Virus record (IMG/VR): IMGVR_UViG_3300025853_000260
Coordinates: 1-37,587 of that record
Direction: 5' to 3' (one strand)
Length of the DNA stretch: 37,587 bases
Origin: a virus
Every line of letters starts with the position of its first letter. Position 1 is the stretch's first letter. A program made the position numbers and the translations under genes. Shown here piece by piece: positions 23,278-31,852 of this stretch. A model generated the notes under the pieces. It was not told the DNA's origin. It was given only the letters and a program-made list of their open reading frames with translations, and ran no database searches.

Positions 23278-25595
23278 GTGGACATGTAGCTAAGATGAGG
23301 GAGTGGGGACGGACGCAGTATCGTAACCGACAAGCCAAGCTGAGACAGGAGGGAGAGAGTAGTCACACAGCATCGTGCAAGCGTATGTTACAAAGTATGT
23401 GTCCGAAGTTAGGGGACAGAGTGAAGCACATCATCGATCAGTTCTCTAGTCCGGGATACACAACACCACTTTACCTGACCTTCGTTATGGATATGTGTCC
23501 GTATGAGATAGCTGTTATTGCTTTGCGTACATTCCTTAATAACTTAGACAACCACTTAGCTATCGGGAAGATGGGTTATCGTATAGGTAAAGCATTTGAG
23601 AATGAAGCTCGGTGGAAGTATGCTTTGGAGAACCTGAGTCTGAATAAGCAGGACTTGTTAGCTATACCTGACCGTAAAAAACAGAGTAAGATCAAGCAGT
23701 TCTATAAGTATGAGGATGTCCGTTTTGAATTGTGGCATCACAAAGCTAAGGTGGGTTTAGGACTGTGGTTGTTAGAGGAGATCAGACAGCAGACTGGTCT
23801 CTTCAAAGTGGGGATGCGTGATAGTACGAGCAGTAAGATGCCGGAACGCTTTGTCTTACCTACCTCTGAGTTTAAAGATTGGATACATCGCTTTGATAAG
23901 TGGAAGGAAGCAGGGCAAGTATTTAAGATGGCATTACCTGACCGTCCAGTTGATTGGCATGGATTGATAGGTGGTGGATACGATATTGAACAGCTACCTG
24001 CACAGAAATTCTTCACGGGTAAACCTGTTGAGTGGTTTGAAGGAAATAACTACGACCACGTCATGTCTGCTGTTAACCGATTACAACAGGTGGAGTGGCA
24101 GATCAACACGGACATGTTAGATATTACGTTGAAGTGTTGGGAGAATGAACGAGTAGTAGGTAACATCCCACAATTTGGAGAGATCCCTGAGCAACCATAC
24201 TATACAGGTGGTGATGAGCAGGAGCTGAGTATCTGGAAGTTAAAGCAGAAAGATATTAAACAGACCAACGCTAGTAACAGCTCCAAAAGATTCCAAGCTT
24301 GTCGTATCCTACACCTCGCTAAGATGTACAGTAAGTGGGCAAAGATATACTTTCCGTATCGTTGTGATTACCGAGGTAGAGTGTACGCTATTCCGTACTA
24401 TCTACACCCACAAGGTTCTGACTTAGCTAAGAGTTTGTTGGACTTTAAGAATGGTCAACAAGTGGTGGATGAAGAGGACTTAGAAGCTGTACTTGTCCAC
24501 GGTGCTAACATGTGGGGAGTAAAAGGTACACGAGAGGAGAGACTGGAGTGGGTAGGTAAACGCAAGGACTTTATTCTTGAAGCAGCGAATGATCCACACG
24601 GTACAGATTGGTGGACAGATGCTAGTGATCCGTTCTGTTTCCTGCGGTTCTGTTTAGAGTTCAAGAAGTACACAGAGGAGGGGTACGGATATGTTAGTTA
24701 CTTACCTGTGCGTCAGGACTGTAGTAACAATGGTATGCAGATACTTAGTTTGTTATTACGGGACAAGGACACGGGCAGGATGTGTAACCTGGTGGAAGAA
24801 GACAAAGCTAATGATATGTATCAATATGTAGCAGATCGTATACACGATGAGTTAGTTAAGGATGGTGGTGTTATTGCTAAGACTTGGATGCAGTACGGTA
24901 TCAAAAGAAAGATAGCTAAGATGGCAGTGATGAACCGTCCGTACGGTGCTACCAGTTACAACTTAGTACAGGATTTATTTAAGAGTATAGGAATCAATCA
25001 TCCGTGGAGTAGTACAGGTGAGATGTTAACTGCTGTCATCTGGATAAGTAATATCATTAACAAGATAGCAGATGAGGTATGTGAACCAGTAAAGAAAGTA
25101 ATGAAGTATTTACGGGAGACTATCCGATGCTTACCTTACGAGAACGGTATTACTTGGACTACACCTACAGGATTCAAAGTTAAGCAGAGCTTTCGTAAGT
25201 ACAAGAAGGTAGATTTAGAATCTGTATTTGATAACACTACTGTATATGTGCGTACCCACACTGAGTCAGATGAGATAGATACCAAGCACCACGGCAACGC
25301 AGTCACTGCTAACTTTATCCACAGTCTTGACGCTTGTATTGTACATCAAGTAGCGAATCAAGTTGACTTTGACTTAGCTACCATACATGACTGCTTTGTG
25401 ACACACGCTTGTAATGTACGAAAATGTAATACGATTGTACGACAAATGTACCATAAGACTTTTTCTGTTGATCTCTTGACTGAGTTCCGAATGGAGCAAA
25501 TCAACAACAACCCGACCGCAGAACTTCCATCCGTGCCGGAACTTGGTGACTTAGATGTTACCGCAGTAAAGCGTATGAAGTATCTGTTGTCTTAA
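23274..25595 (+). CDS. Single-subunit DNA-directed RNA polymerase (T7 gp1-like)
   Basis: The product is 773 residues, about 110 shorter than T7 RNAP (883), mainly in the N-terminal promoter-binding half. It would transcribe middle and late genes. DYRGRVY lies at 365-371, QDCSNNGMQ at 481-489 (catalytic Asp482 = T7 D537), KRKIAKMAVMNRPYG at 544-558 (Arg545, Lys549, Tyr557 = T7 R627, K631, Y639), FIHSLDA at 681-687 and IHDCF at 704-708 (His705, Asp706 = H811, D812). The specificity loop region (about 640-665) differs from T7, so promoters should differ. Confidence 0.97.
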   Translation: MSGHVAKMREWGRTQYRNRQAKLRQEGESSHTASCKRMLQSMCPKLGDRVKHIIDQFSSPGYTTPLYLTFVMDMCPYEIAVIALRTFLNNLDNHLAIGKMGYRIGKAFENEARWKYALENLSLNKQDLLAIPDRKKQSKIKQFYKYEDVRFELWHHKAKVGLGLWLLEEIRQQTGLFKVGMRDSTSSKMPERFVLPTSEFKDWIHRFDKWKEAGQVFKMALPDRPVDWHGLIGGGYDIEQLPAQKFFTGKPVEWFEGNNYDHVMSAVNRLQQVEWQINTDMLDITLKCWENERVVGNIPQFGEIPEQPYYTGGDEQELSIWKLKQKDIKQTNASNSSKRFQACRILHLAKMYSKWAKIYFPYRCDYRGRVYAIPYYLHPQGSDLAKSLLDFKNGQQVVDEEDLEAVLVHGANMWGVKGTREERLEWVGKRKDFILEAANDPHGTDWWTDASDPFCFLRFCLEFKKYTEEGYGYVSYLPVRQDCSNNGMQILSLLLRDKDTGRMCNLVEEDKANDMYQYVADRIHDELVKDGGVIAKTWMQYGIKRKIAKMAVMNRPYGATSYNLVQDLFKSIGINHPWSSTGEMLTAVIWISNIINKIADEVCEPVKKVMKYLRETIRCLPYENGITWTTPTGFKVKQSFRKYKKVDLESVFDNTTVYVRTHTESDEIDTKHHGNAVTANFIHSLDACIVHQVANQVDFDLATIHDCFVTHACNVRKCNTIVRQMYHKTFSVDLLTEFRMEQINNNPTAELPSVPELGDLDVTAVKRMKYLLS

Positions 25596-25615
25596 CACCG
25601 ATAAATAAAATAGAT

Positions 25616-26248
25616 ATGGCACTGAAAAGTAGAACCAAACATCAAATAATAAAAGCAAAGGGTACAGCTAGGTATCCACACATCACAGAACCTTACAAGA
25701 AATTTGAGCCAGAGTTTGGCGTGTTTACTTGTGATGTTATTGTTGATAAGGAACAAGCTGATGCTATCAAAGCTACACTAAGACCACTGTATGAACAGGA
25801 GTTACAGGAAGCACAACAAGAGAACCCATCTAAGAAGCTGATGCAGCGTGAGTTTCCTATTACTGAAATGGACGGTGGGTTCTTAATCAAAACTAAGATG
25901 GAAGGTGGAGGAAGAAACAAAGGTACGGGTGAAACATATCATCGTTCAATGCCTGTGTATGATTCCAAAGCTCAACCAATGGATAAAGATGTACAAGTCC
26001 TAAGCGGTAGTGAAGTAGTAGTAGCTTTTCGTCCTAGCTTTTACAACAGTCCGGCTATTGGTTTTGGGGTGACCTTTAAGTTGGAAGCTGTTCAAGTCTT
26101 GAAGCTCGGTGAAGGAGGAATGTCAGCTGTAGCAGCTAGTTCTTTCGGTTTTACTGAACAAGAAGAAGGATTTGTTAATGGCGGTGAGAACTTAGAGGGT
26201 GGATTCGATGCGGAAGAAACGGAAGAAGAGGTCATCGCCAACTTCTAA
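25616..26248 (+). CDS. Single-stranded DNA-binding protein (T7 gp2.5-like)
   Basis: The product is 210 residues (T7 gp2.5 is 232). An OB-fold-like beta region (FGVFTCDVIVDKEQADAIK, VVVAFRPSFYNSPAIGFGVT) is followed by an acidic tail EETEEEVIANF ending in Phe, the family's signature for contacting DNA polymerase and helicase. It coats ssDNA during replication and recombination. The last 41 bases overlap the endonuclease gene, where the acidic tail is read in another frame as a basic N-terminus. Confidence 0.9.
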   Translation: MALKSRTKHQIIKAKGTARYPHITEPYKKFEPEFGVFTCDVIVDKEQADAIKATLRPLYEQELQEAQQENPSKKLMQREFPITEMDGGFLIKTKMEGGGRNKGTGETYHRSMPVYDSKAQPMDKDVQVLSGSEVVVAFRPSFYNSPAIGFGVTFKLEAVQVLKLGEGGMSAVAASSFGFTEQEEGFVNGGENLEGGFDAEETEEEVIANF

Positions 26249-26708
26249 GTACCGCTCTGGATTCGAACAAACCTTAGCTAACCAGCTACAGCGTAGTGGT
26301 GTTGCTTTTGAGTACGAGACTTTGAAGCTTGAATACCGAAAGGTTGCTACCTACACTCCCGACTTCATACTACCCAACGGCATCATCATTGAAGCTAAAG
26401 GTGTGTGGACGGTGGACGATAGGAAGAAGCATCTACTAGTACGAGAACAACATCCACACTTAGACATCCGTCTCGTATTTATGAATGCTTCTAACAAGAT
26501 ACGGAAAGGAAGTGACACCACATACGCCCGCTGGTGCGAAAAGAAAAACATAATATATGCAAATAAAACTATACCAAAATCATGGCTTTCACAAACACAC
26601 ACCAACCCTGTCCAAAGTGCGGATCAAGTGATGCAAGAGCCATTAACGACGACGGAAGCTGGCATTGTTTCAGCTGTAACAGTCACGCTGGAGGAGGAGA
26701 ACGAGTGA
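26208..26708 (+). CDS. Endonuclease I, Holliday junction resolvase (T7 gp3-like)
   Basis: The product is 166 residues from the ATG at 26208 (T7 gp3 is 149); a GTG at 26199 would add three. The catalytic set Glu20 (SGFEQTLANQL), Asp52 (YTPDFILPNG), Glu62 and Lys64 (IIEAKG) matches T7 E20, D55, E65 and K67. It resolves branched DNA and helps degrade host DNA. It overlaps the SSB gene by 41 bases and the primase gene by 127 bases; the last 42 residues lie in that second overlap and look unstructured. Confidence 0.92.
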   Translation: MRKKRKKRSSPTSKYRSGFEQTLANQLQRSGVAFEYETLKLEYRKVATYTPDFILPNGIIIEAKGVWTVDDRKKHLLVREQHPHLDIRLVFMNASNKIRKGSDTTYARWCEKKNIIYANKTIPKSWLSQTHTNPVQSADQVMQEPLTTTEAGIVSAVTVTLEEENE

Positions 26709-28159
26709 GCGAACCAACACCGAGAGAGTTTGTCAACGGATCACCTCAAGCAATAGCACGAAGAAACCTGACTGAAGATACTTGTCGGAAGTGGGGGTAT
26801 TGGATGGGCAGTGTGAACGGACAGCCTGTACAAATAGCTAACTATAAAACAAGAGACGGTAAGACATGTGCTCAGAAGCTACGGTTTGCTGACAAGTCAT
26901 TCGCTACAAGAGGAGAGTTGATTGGTTTGTATGGTCAGCACCTGTGGCGGGACGGAGGCAGACGAGTAGTTGTTACTGAGGGTGAGGTGGATGCGTTAAG
27001 TGTCAGCCAAGCTTTCGATAACAAGTGGCCTGTCGTCAGTGTACCTAACGGAGCAGGAGCAGCTAAGAAGTTCGTTGCTCAAGCTATCGACTGGTTAGAT
27101 CGTTATGAACAAGTAGTGTTCTGCTTTGACATGGATGATGTCGGACGAAAGGGAGCAGCAGAATGTGCGGCACTCTTAACACCTGGTAAAGCACACATCG
27201 CAGAGCTACCACTAAAGGATGCTAACGACATGCTTGTTGCTAACAGAAGTAAAGAGTTAGTACAGTGTTTGTTCGACGCTCGTGAGTACAGACCGGACGG
27301 CATCGTAAACGGTAAGGAGTTGTGGGATGTTATCTCTCATAAAGAGGAACACAAAAGTAAACCGTATCCGTTTATCGGGCTGAACAGTATCACTCACGGT
27401 ATGAGGTTGGGTGAACTTGTAACTGTTACTGCTGGTAGTGGTATCGGTAAGTCTTTGTTCTGTCGTGAGATCGCACACCATCTGTTAGGGTTGGGTGAGA
27501 CTGTTGGTTACATAGCTCTTGAAGAATCCGTCAGACGCACAGCACTAGGTATCATGGGTATCCACATGAACAAACCACTACATCTCGATGATGATATGTT
27601 AGATGAAAAGGAGATGAGACCTGCGTTCGATAGGACTGTGGGTAACGGTAAGTTCTACACCTACGATCACTTCGGGAGTATGGAGAGTGACAATCTTCTG
27701 TCCAAAATAAGGTACTTAATTAAGGGCTTTGATTGTAAGTGGATATTCCTAGATCACCTATCGATTGTTGTTAGTGGTATCCAAGGAGACGATGAACGCA
27801 GACTGATTGATAATACAATGACCAAGCTACGATCTCTTGTTGAGGAGACAGGGTGTGGTATGGTACTTGTCAGTCACTTGAAGCGTGTGGATACTGGACA
27901 TGAAGAGGGTGGACGAGTAAGTCTGCATCACCTCCGAGGGTCTCAAGCAATCGCACAGCTAAGTGATATGGTCATCGGATTGGAACGCAACCAACAAAGC
28001 GACAGGCTATCTAACGAAACAAAAGTAAGAGTACTGAAGAATCGATTCAGCGGTGAGACCGGACACTGTAGTACATTGTACTATAACATAGACACCGGAC
28101 GATGCACTGAGGAAGAGAGAGCGAGTACCTTTGAAGAAACAAATAATGAACCATTCTAA
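26582..28159 (+). CDS. Bifunctional primase-helicase (T7 gp4-like)
   Basis: The product is 525 residues (T7 gp4 is 566). The N-terminal zinc finger has Cys10, 13, 29 and 32 (CPKC, CFSC). The TOPRIM primase core has VTEGEVDALS (131-140) and CFDMDDVGRKG (181-191). The hexameric DnaB-like helicase has Walker A AGSGIGKS (284-291), Walker B WIFLDHLS (about 387-394) and VSHLKR. It primes lagging-strand synthesis and unwinds the fork. The ATG lies inside the endonuclease gene in another frame, with no Shine-Dalgarno. No obvious internal start for a helicase-only form is seen. Confidence 0.96.
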   Translation: MAFTNTHQPCPKCGSSDARAINDDGSWHCFSCNSHAGGGERVSEPTPREFVNGSPQAIARRNLTEDTCRKWGYWMGSVNGQPVQIANYKTRDGKTCAQKLRFADKSFATRGELIGLYGQHLWRDGGRRVVVTEGEVDALSVSQAFDNKWPVVSVPNGAGAAKKFVAQAIDWLDRYEQVVFCFDMDDVGRKGAAECAALLTPGKAHIAELPLKDANDMLVANRSKELVQCLFDAREYRPDGIVNGKELWDVISHKEEHKSKPYPFIGLNSITHGMRLGELVTVTAGSGIGKSLFCREIAHHLLGLGETVGYIALEESVRRTALGIMGIHMNKPLHLDDDMLDEKEMRPAFDRTVGNGKFYTYDHFGSMESDNLLSKIRYLIKGFDCKWIFLDHLSIVVSGIQGDDERRLIDNTMTKLRSLVEETGCGMVLVSHLKRVDTGHEEGGRVSLHHLRGSQAIAQLSDMVIGLERNQQSDRLSNETKVRVLKNRFSGETGHCSTLYYNIDTGRCTEEERASTFEETNNEPF

Positions 28160-28164
28160 TAAAT

Positions 28165-30039
28165 ATGAGAACACTATTCTTTGATGTTGAAACAAATCCT
28201 ATAGAGGACTTCACCAATCTGACGGACTTACACACTGTACACTGCTTGTCTGTGTACGATCCAATGACTCCTAAGATGGTGACCTTTGCAGGAGATAGTA
28301 TACACCGTGGACTGACAGCACTAGCGGAAGCAGACCGTATCGTCGGACACAATGTTATTAAGTTTGATATACCAGCACTTAAGAAGCTGTACGGATTCTC
28401 TCCACCTCTTGTTAAAGTAGTAGATACCTTAGTATTATCTAGGTGTATCTTCTCTGACCTACGCAACGAGGACTTCGGTCGTAACAACTTCGATCCTAAA
28501 CTTGTAGGTAGTCACAGCTTGAAAGCTTGGGGACACCGGATGGGTAAAGCTACGAAGCTGACATACGGAGAAGAAGACGGAGCATTCGATCACTACAACG
28601 AGGAGATGAAGAAGTACTGCGAGAGAGACTGTATAGTTACACAGCTGTTGTACGATTATCTACTCACTCAAGAGCCTAGCAATCAGATGATAGCTATCGA
28701 ACACTGGTTTGCATTTATTATATCTCAACAGGAACGACACGGTTTCAGCTTTGATCTTGATAAAGCAGACAGACTGACAGCCAAGCTTACATCTATACGA
28801 GCTGAGTTGAAAGACGAACTGCAACAGATGGTAGCACCCAAGGTTGAAGAGATGAAGAGTCCTGCTGGTTGGACACTGAAGATAGAGAGTGAAGATCAAG
28901 TAGAGATACTCAGTGCTGAGACCAAGGTGAAACTAAAGGAACAACTGAAAGCTAGAGGTCTAAAGCAGACTCTGTTAAAGGAAGCAAAGAAGCAAGGTAA
29001 CAAACAAAAGACTACACTGTTCAACCCTGGTTCCCGACAACAGATAGCAGCCGCATTAGCTGACCTTGGATATGATCTACCAAAAGAACCAGATGCTACC
29101 ACACCTAAAGTAGACGAGGGAGTACTGAAGAAGATAGATCATCCAATAGCACAGAAGTTGTTAGACTATCTCCTCGTACAGAAAAGACTTGGTCAGTTAG
29201 CAGAGGGAGAACAAGCGTGGTTGAAGCTGGCTAAGAAGGGAAGAATACATGGCAGTGTGAATACAAATGGAGCGGTGACCGGGCGGTGTACACACAGTAA
29301 TCCAAATGTAGCACAGGTTCCTGCTTGTCGTGTACCGTACGGTGAAGAGTGTCGAGGATTGTTCGGTGCGGGTGTTGGTAAGAAGTTGGTGGGGTGTGAT
29401 GCTAGTGGGTTGGAGCTACGGATGTTAGCACATTACTTAGCATTCTACGACGGAGGAGAGTACGGTAAGATCGTAACAGAAGGAGACATCCACACAGCTA
29501 ATCAACAAGCTGCTGGACTGGAGACACGGGACCAAGCTAAGACATTTATCTATGCTTTCCTTTACGGAGCTGGTGATGCAAAGATTGGAGACATCGTAGG
29601 AGGTACAGCTAGAGAAGGACAGATGTTAAAGCGTAAGTTCCTATCCAACCTACCAGCTCTGAATAGACTGCAACAAGACATCAAAAGAAAAGTAGAGAAC
29701 GGTGGTACATTGATGGGACTGGATGGTAGATTGTTACGCATACGCAGTAGTCACGCAGCACTGAACATGTTACTTCAATCAGCCGGAGCAGTGTGTATGA
29801 AGGTAGCTTTGATACAGTTGTACCATGCACTCGGTAAGAGTAAGTGGCAGCACGGTAGAGAGTACGCATTCGTTGCTAACATACACGACGAGTTCCAGGC
29901 AGAAGTAATACCGCAACACGCAGAAGACTTCGGTAAGTTAGCAGTGAAAGCTATTCGTGTAGCTGGTAAAGAACTGAAGCTGAATGTACAACTCGACGGT
30001 GAGTACAAAGTAGGTACAACATGGGCGGAGACTCATTGA
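28165..30039 (+). CDS. Family A DNA polymerase with 3'-5' exonuclease (T7 gp5-like)
   Basis: The product is 624 residues (T7 gp5 is 704). The exonuclease has FFDVETN (Asp7, Glu9), GHNVIKFD (Asp68) and YCERD (151-155). Polymerase motif A is GCDASGLELR (Asp412), motif B RDQAKTFIYAFLYGAG (Arg455, Lys459, Tyr463), motif C IHDE (573-576). Tyr463 corresponds to T7 Tyr526 (E. coli Phe762); Tyr at this site is common in virulent phages. A thumb insert near 225-290 is present, but I cannot say whether it binds thioredoxin. It starts 5 bases after the helicase gene. Confidence 0.97.
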   Translation: MRTLFFDVETNPIEDFTNLTDLHTVHCLSVYDPMTPKMVTFAGDSIHRGLTALAEADRIVGHNVIKFDIPALKKLYGFSPPLVKVVDTLVLSRCIFSDLRNEDFGRNNFDPKLVGSHSLKAWGHRMGKATKLTYGEEDGAFDHYNEEMKKYCERDCIVTQLLYDYLLTQEPSNQMIAIEHWFAFIISQQERHGFSFDLDKADRLTAKLTSIRAELKDELQQMVAPKVEEMKSPAGWTLKIESEDQVEILSAETKVKLKEQLKARGLKQTLLKEAKKQGNKQKTTLFNPGSRQQIAAALADLGYDLPKEPDATTPKVDEGVLKKIDHPIAQKLLDYLLVQKRLGQLAEGEQAWLKLAKKGRIHGSVNTNGAVTGRCTHSNPNVAQVPACRVPYGEECRGLFGAGVGKKLVGCDASGLELRMLAHYLAFYDGGEYGKIVTEGDIHTANQQAAGLETRDQAKTFIYAFLYGAGDAKIGDIVGGTAREGQMLKRKFLSNLPALNRLQQDIKRKVENGGTLMGLDGRLLRIRSSHAALNMLLQSAGAVCMKVALIQLYHALGKSKWQHGREYAFVANIHDEFQAEVIPQHAEDFGKLAVKAIRVAGKELKLNVQLDGEYKVGTTWAETH

Positions 30040-30040
30040 T

Positions 30041-30478
30041 ATGAAGACAGATACTTGTACTAAATGTGGAGAGACTAAAGCACTTGAAGATTTTACACGC
30101 TGTAAGAAATCTAAAACAGGATACAGAAAAACTTGTAAGGATTGTAGGCGTGTACAACAACGCAAGTGGATGGATGAAAACTCAGATCACTTCAAAGCTT
30201 TATGTCGTAAGCAACATCTTAAAGTTAGGTACGGAATAACACCTGAAGATTATGATGTTATGCTACAGAAACAGAAGGGTAAATGTGCTATCTGTGATAG
30301 GCACGGTCAGAGTCCTGGTAACAAAAGATTGCTAGATGTAGACCACTGCCACAAGACAGGGAAGATAAGAGGTTTGTTATGTAACAGATGTAATCAATCA
30401 ATGGGTAAAGTTAAAGATGACATTGATCTGTTAAAGAAGTTTCTAGCTTACCTAATTAGTTGGGAGTATAGAGATTAA
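30041..30478 (+). CDS. Recombination endonuclease VII-like HNH nuclease
   Basis: The product is 145 residues. A first zinc site is Cys6, 9, 32 and 35 (CTKC, CKDC). A second is Cys82, 85, 114 and 117 (CAIC, CNRC), enclosing LDVDHCHKTGKIRGLLCN, the catalytic His-Me finger of the endonuclease VII family. It sits one base after the DNA polymerase stop and is AT-rich. T7 has no such gene here. A mobile, free-standing nuclease or a supplementary junction nuclease are both possible; the first is more likely. Confidence 0.85.
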   Translation: MKTDTCTKCGETKALEDFTRCKKSKTGYRKTCKDCRRVQQRKWMDENSDHFKALCRKQHLKVRYGITPEDYDVMLQKQKGKCAICDRHGQSPGNKRLLDVDHCHKTGKIRGLLCNRCNQSMGKVKDDIDLLKKFLAYLISWEYRD

Positions 30479-30480
30479 CG

Positions 30481-30942
30481 ATGGACGAGATACAATACGA
30501 CAGCTACACTACCCTTGCATACCTCTATGATACACAAGACCTCACCATGCCATCATCAAACGCACAACGGATAGGAGCCATCGCAGAGACTCGCTTCATA
30601 GCTGAATGTTTAGAGCGAGACTTTGAACCACACACGCCAACGACTCCTATGCCTTGGGACTTTATTGTCCACTGTCCGGCTGGTGATCTAAAGGTACAAG
30701 TAAAGAGTTCCTCTTGCACAGTTGGATCGTGTTACTCTGTAAATACAGGATGTGGAAACAGTACTAAGGCACACATTCCAAACATTGTAGATATAGTAGC
30801 AGTATACTTAGTACCTATCAATGAGTGGTGGATGATACCGCAATCAGAGATGACATGTGTTACACTGCGGTTATATCCAGCACACACAAGCAAAAGCAAA
30901 TACAAGAAATATCAAAACAATTGGAGCGTATACTATGAGTAA
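30481..30942 (+). CDS. PD-(D/E)XK nuclease of the I-Ssp6803I type
   Basis: The product is 153 residues. Its core follows RIGAIAETRFIAECLERDFE (Glu36), then PWDFIVHCPAGDLKVQVKSS with Asp60 and Gln73-Val-Lys75, the D...QxK pattern of group I intron-associated PD-(D/E)XK homing nucleases. No intron is apparent nearby. It starts 2 bases after the endonuclease VII-like gene and its end overlaps the exonuclease start by 8 bases. A start at ATG 30547 is possible. A homing nuclease is inferred; a repair or degradation role is the alternative. Confidence 0.75.
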   Translation: MDEIQYDSYTTLAYLYDTQDLTMPSSNAQRIGAIAETRFIAECLERDFEPHTPTTPMPWDFIVHCPAGDLKVQVKSSSCTVGSCYSVNTGCGNSTKAHIPNIVDIVAVYLVPINEWWMIPQSEMTCVTLRLYPAHTSKSKYKKYQNNWSVYYE

Positions 30943-31852
30943 AACTACACTACTAATCGACGCAGATGTGTTAGCATTTGAAGCAGCTGTTGTCGCAGAA
31001 GAGCCGATACAATGGAAAGAAGAACTGTGGACTGTACACGCAGACATGGCATTAGCTAAAGCTCGTGTGATAAATAAGATACAGGAGTTCAGAGATAACT
31101 TAAGATGTGAGAATGTAGTGCTGTGTCTATCAGACCGTGCTAACTTCCGACGCAAGCTATTCCCTGACTACAAAGCAAACCGTGCTAAGTCACGACTGCC
31201 TATCATACTTAGACAAGTAAAGCAGTGGATCATCGATGAACTTGGTGGCGTGCTGTGGAATAACTTGGAAGCTGATGATGTTATATCTATCCTAGCTACT
31301 GACAAAGCAATGGATGAAGAGACGATCATTGTTAGTATAGACAAAGACTTCAAGAGTGTACCAGGTATCTTCTACGATTATAACAGAGGAGAGTACCACC
31401 AACCATCCATTGAAGAAGCAGATAACTTCCACTTGATACAAACACTGACCGGAGATTCAACGGATGGATACAGTGGTGTACCAAAGGTAGGAGCTGTTAC
31501 TGCTAAACGACTACTAGATAAACATGGATACACATGGGAGACTGTTACAAAATGCTACGAAGATGCTGGACTCACTGAACAAGATGCTTTGATGAACGCA
31601 TGGATGGCAAGATTACTACGAGCAGAGAACTACTGCTTCAGAACTAAAACAATAAAGAAACTATGGACACCGAAGAACTACCAAACCAAGGATATACTAG
31701 AAACTTCAGCACTGGGGCAAGGCGTGATGGGGACGATGGACGGGGACGACCCAGCCTTATACCTCCGGTCGCCTTACGCAGTCTCGCCAAAAGATTTGAA
31801 GCTGGCGGAAAGCTTTACGGAGACGACAACTGGAAACAAGGATTCCCACTAA
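30935..31852 (+). CDS. 5'-3' exonuclease (T7 gp6-like)
   Basis: The product is 305 residues from the ATG at 30935 (T7 gp6 is 300). Metal-binding acidic residues are in LIDADVLAFE (Asp10, Asp12), LEADDVIS (Glu112, Asp114, Asp115), VSIDKDF (Asp136, Asp138) and GDSTDGYSGVPKVG (Asp184, Asp187), the helix-hairpin-helix of the FEN family. It removes RNA primers, degrades host DNA and makes ends for recombination. Residues from about 243 on are read from DNA that also codes the next gene and look non-conserved. Confidence 0.93.
   Translation: MSKTTLLIDADVLAFEAAVVAEEPIQWKEELWTVHADMALAKARVINKIQEFRDNLRCENVVLCLSDRANFRRKLFPDYKANRAKSRLPIILRQVKQWIIDELGGVLWNNLEADDVISILATDKAMDEETIIVSIDKDFKSVPGIFYDYNRGEYHQPSIEEADNFHLIQTLTGDSTDGYSGVPKVGAVTAKRLLDKHGYTWETVTKCYEDAGLTEQDALMNAWMARLLRAENYCFRTKTIKKLWTPKNYQTKDILETSALGQGVMGTMDGDDPALYLRSPYAVSPKDLKLAESFTETTTGNKDSH

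Larger units (their letters stand above)
20803..23943 (+). repeat. Dispersed TTACCTG[A/T]CC motif, seven copies plus variants
   Basis: Near-identical 10-mers occur at 20803, 20951, 21070, 22101, 23471, 23664 (first base A) and 23934. Looser forms occur at 21113 (TTATCTGACC) and 23019 (TTACTTGACC). All are on the + strand and confined to the early block and the 5' third of the RNAP gene. The copies at 22101 and 23471 extend to CCACTTTACCTG[A/T]CCTT. They are read in two different frames, so protein constraint alone does not explain them. Confidence 0.6.

Noticed and set aside
26259-26268. GGATTCGAAC, like the T-arm of a tRNA
   Set aside because: It encodes the conserved SGFEQ of endonuclease I and no cloverleaf can be built around it on either strand.
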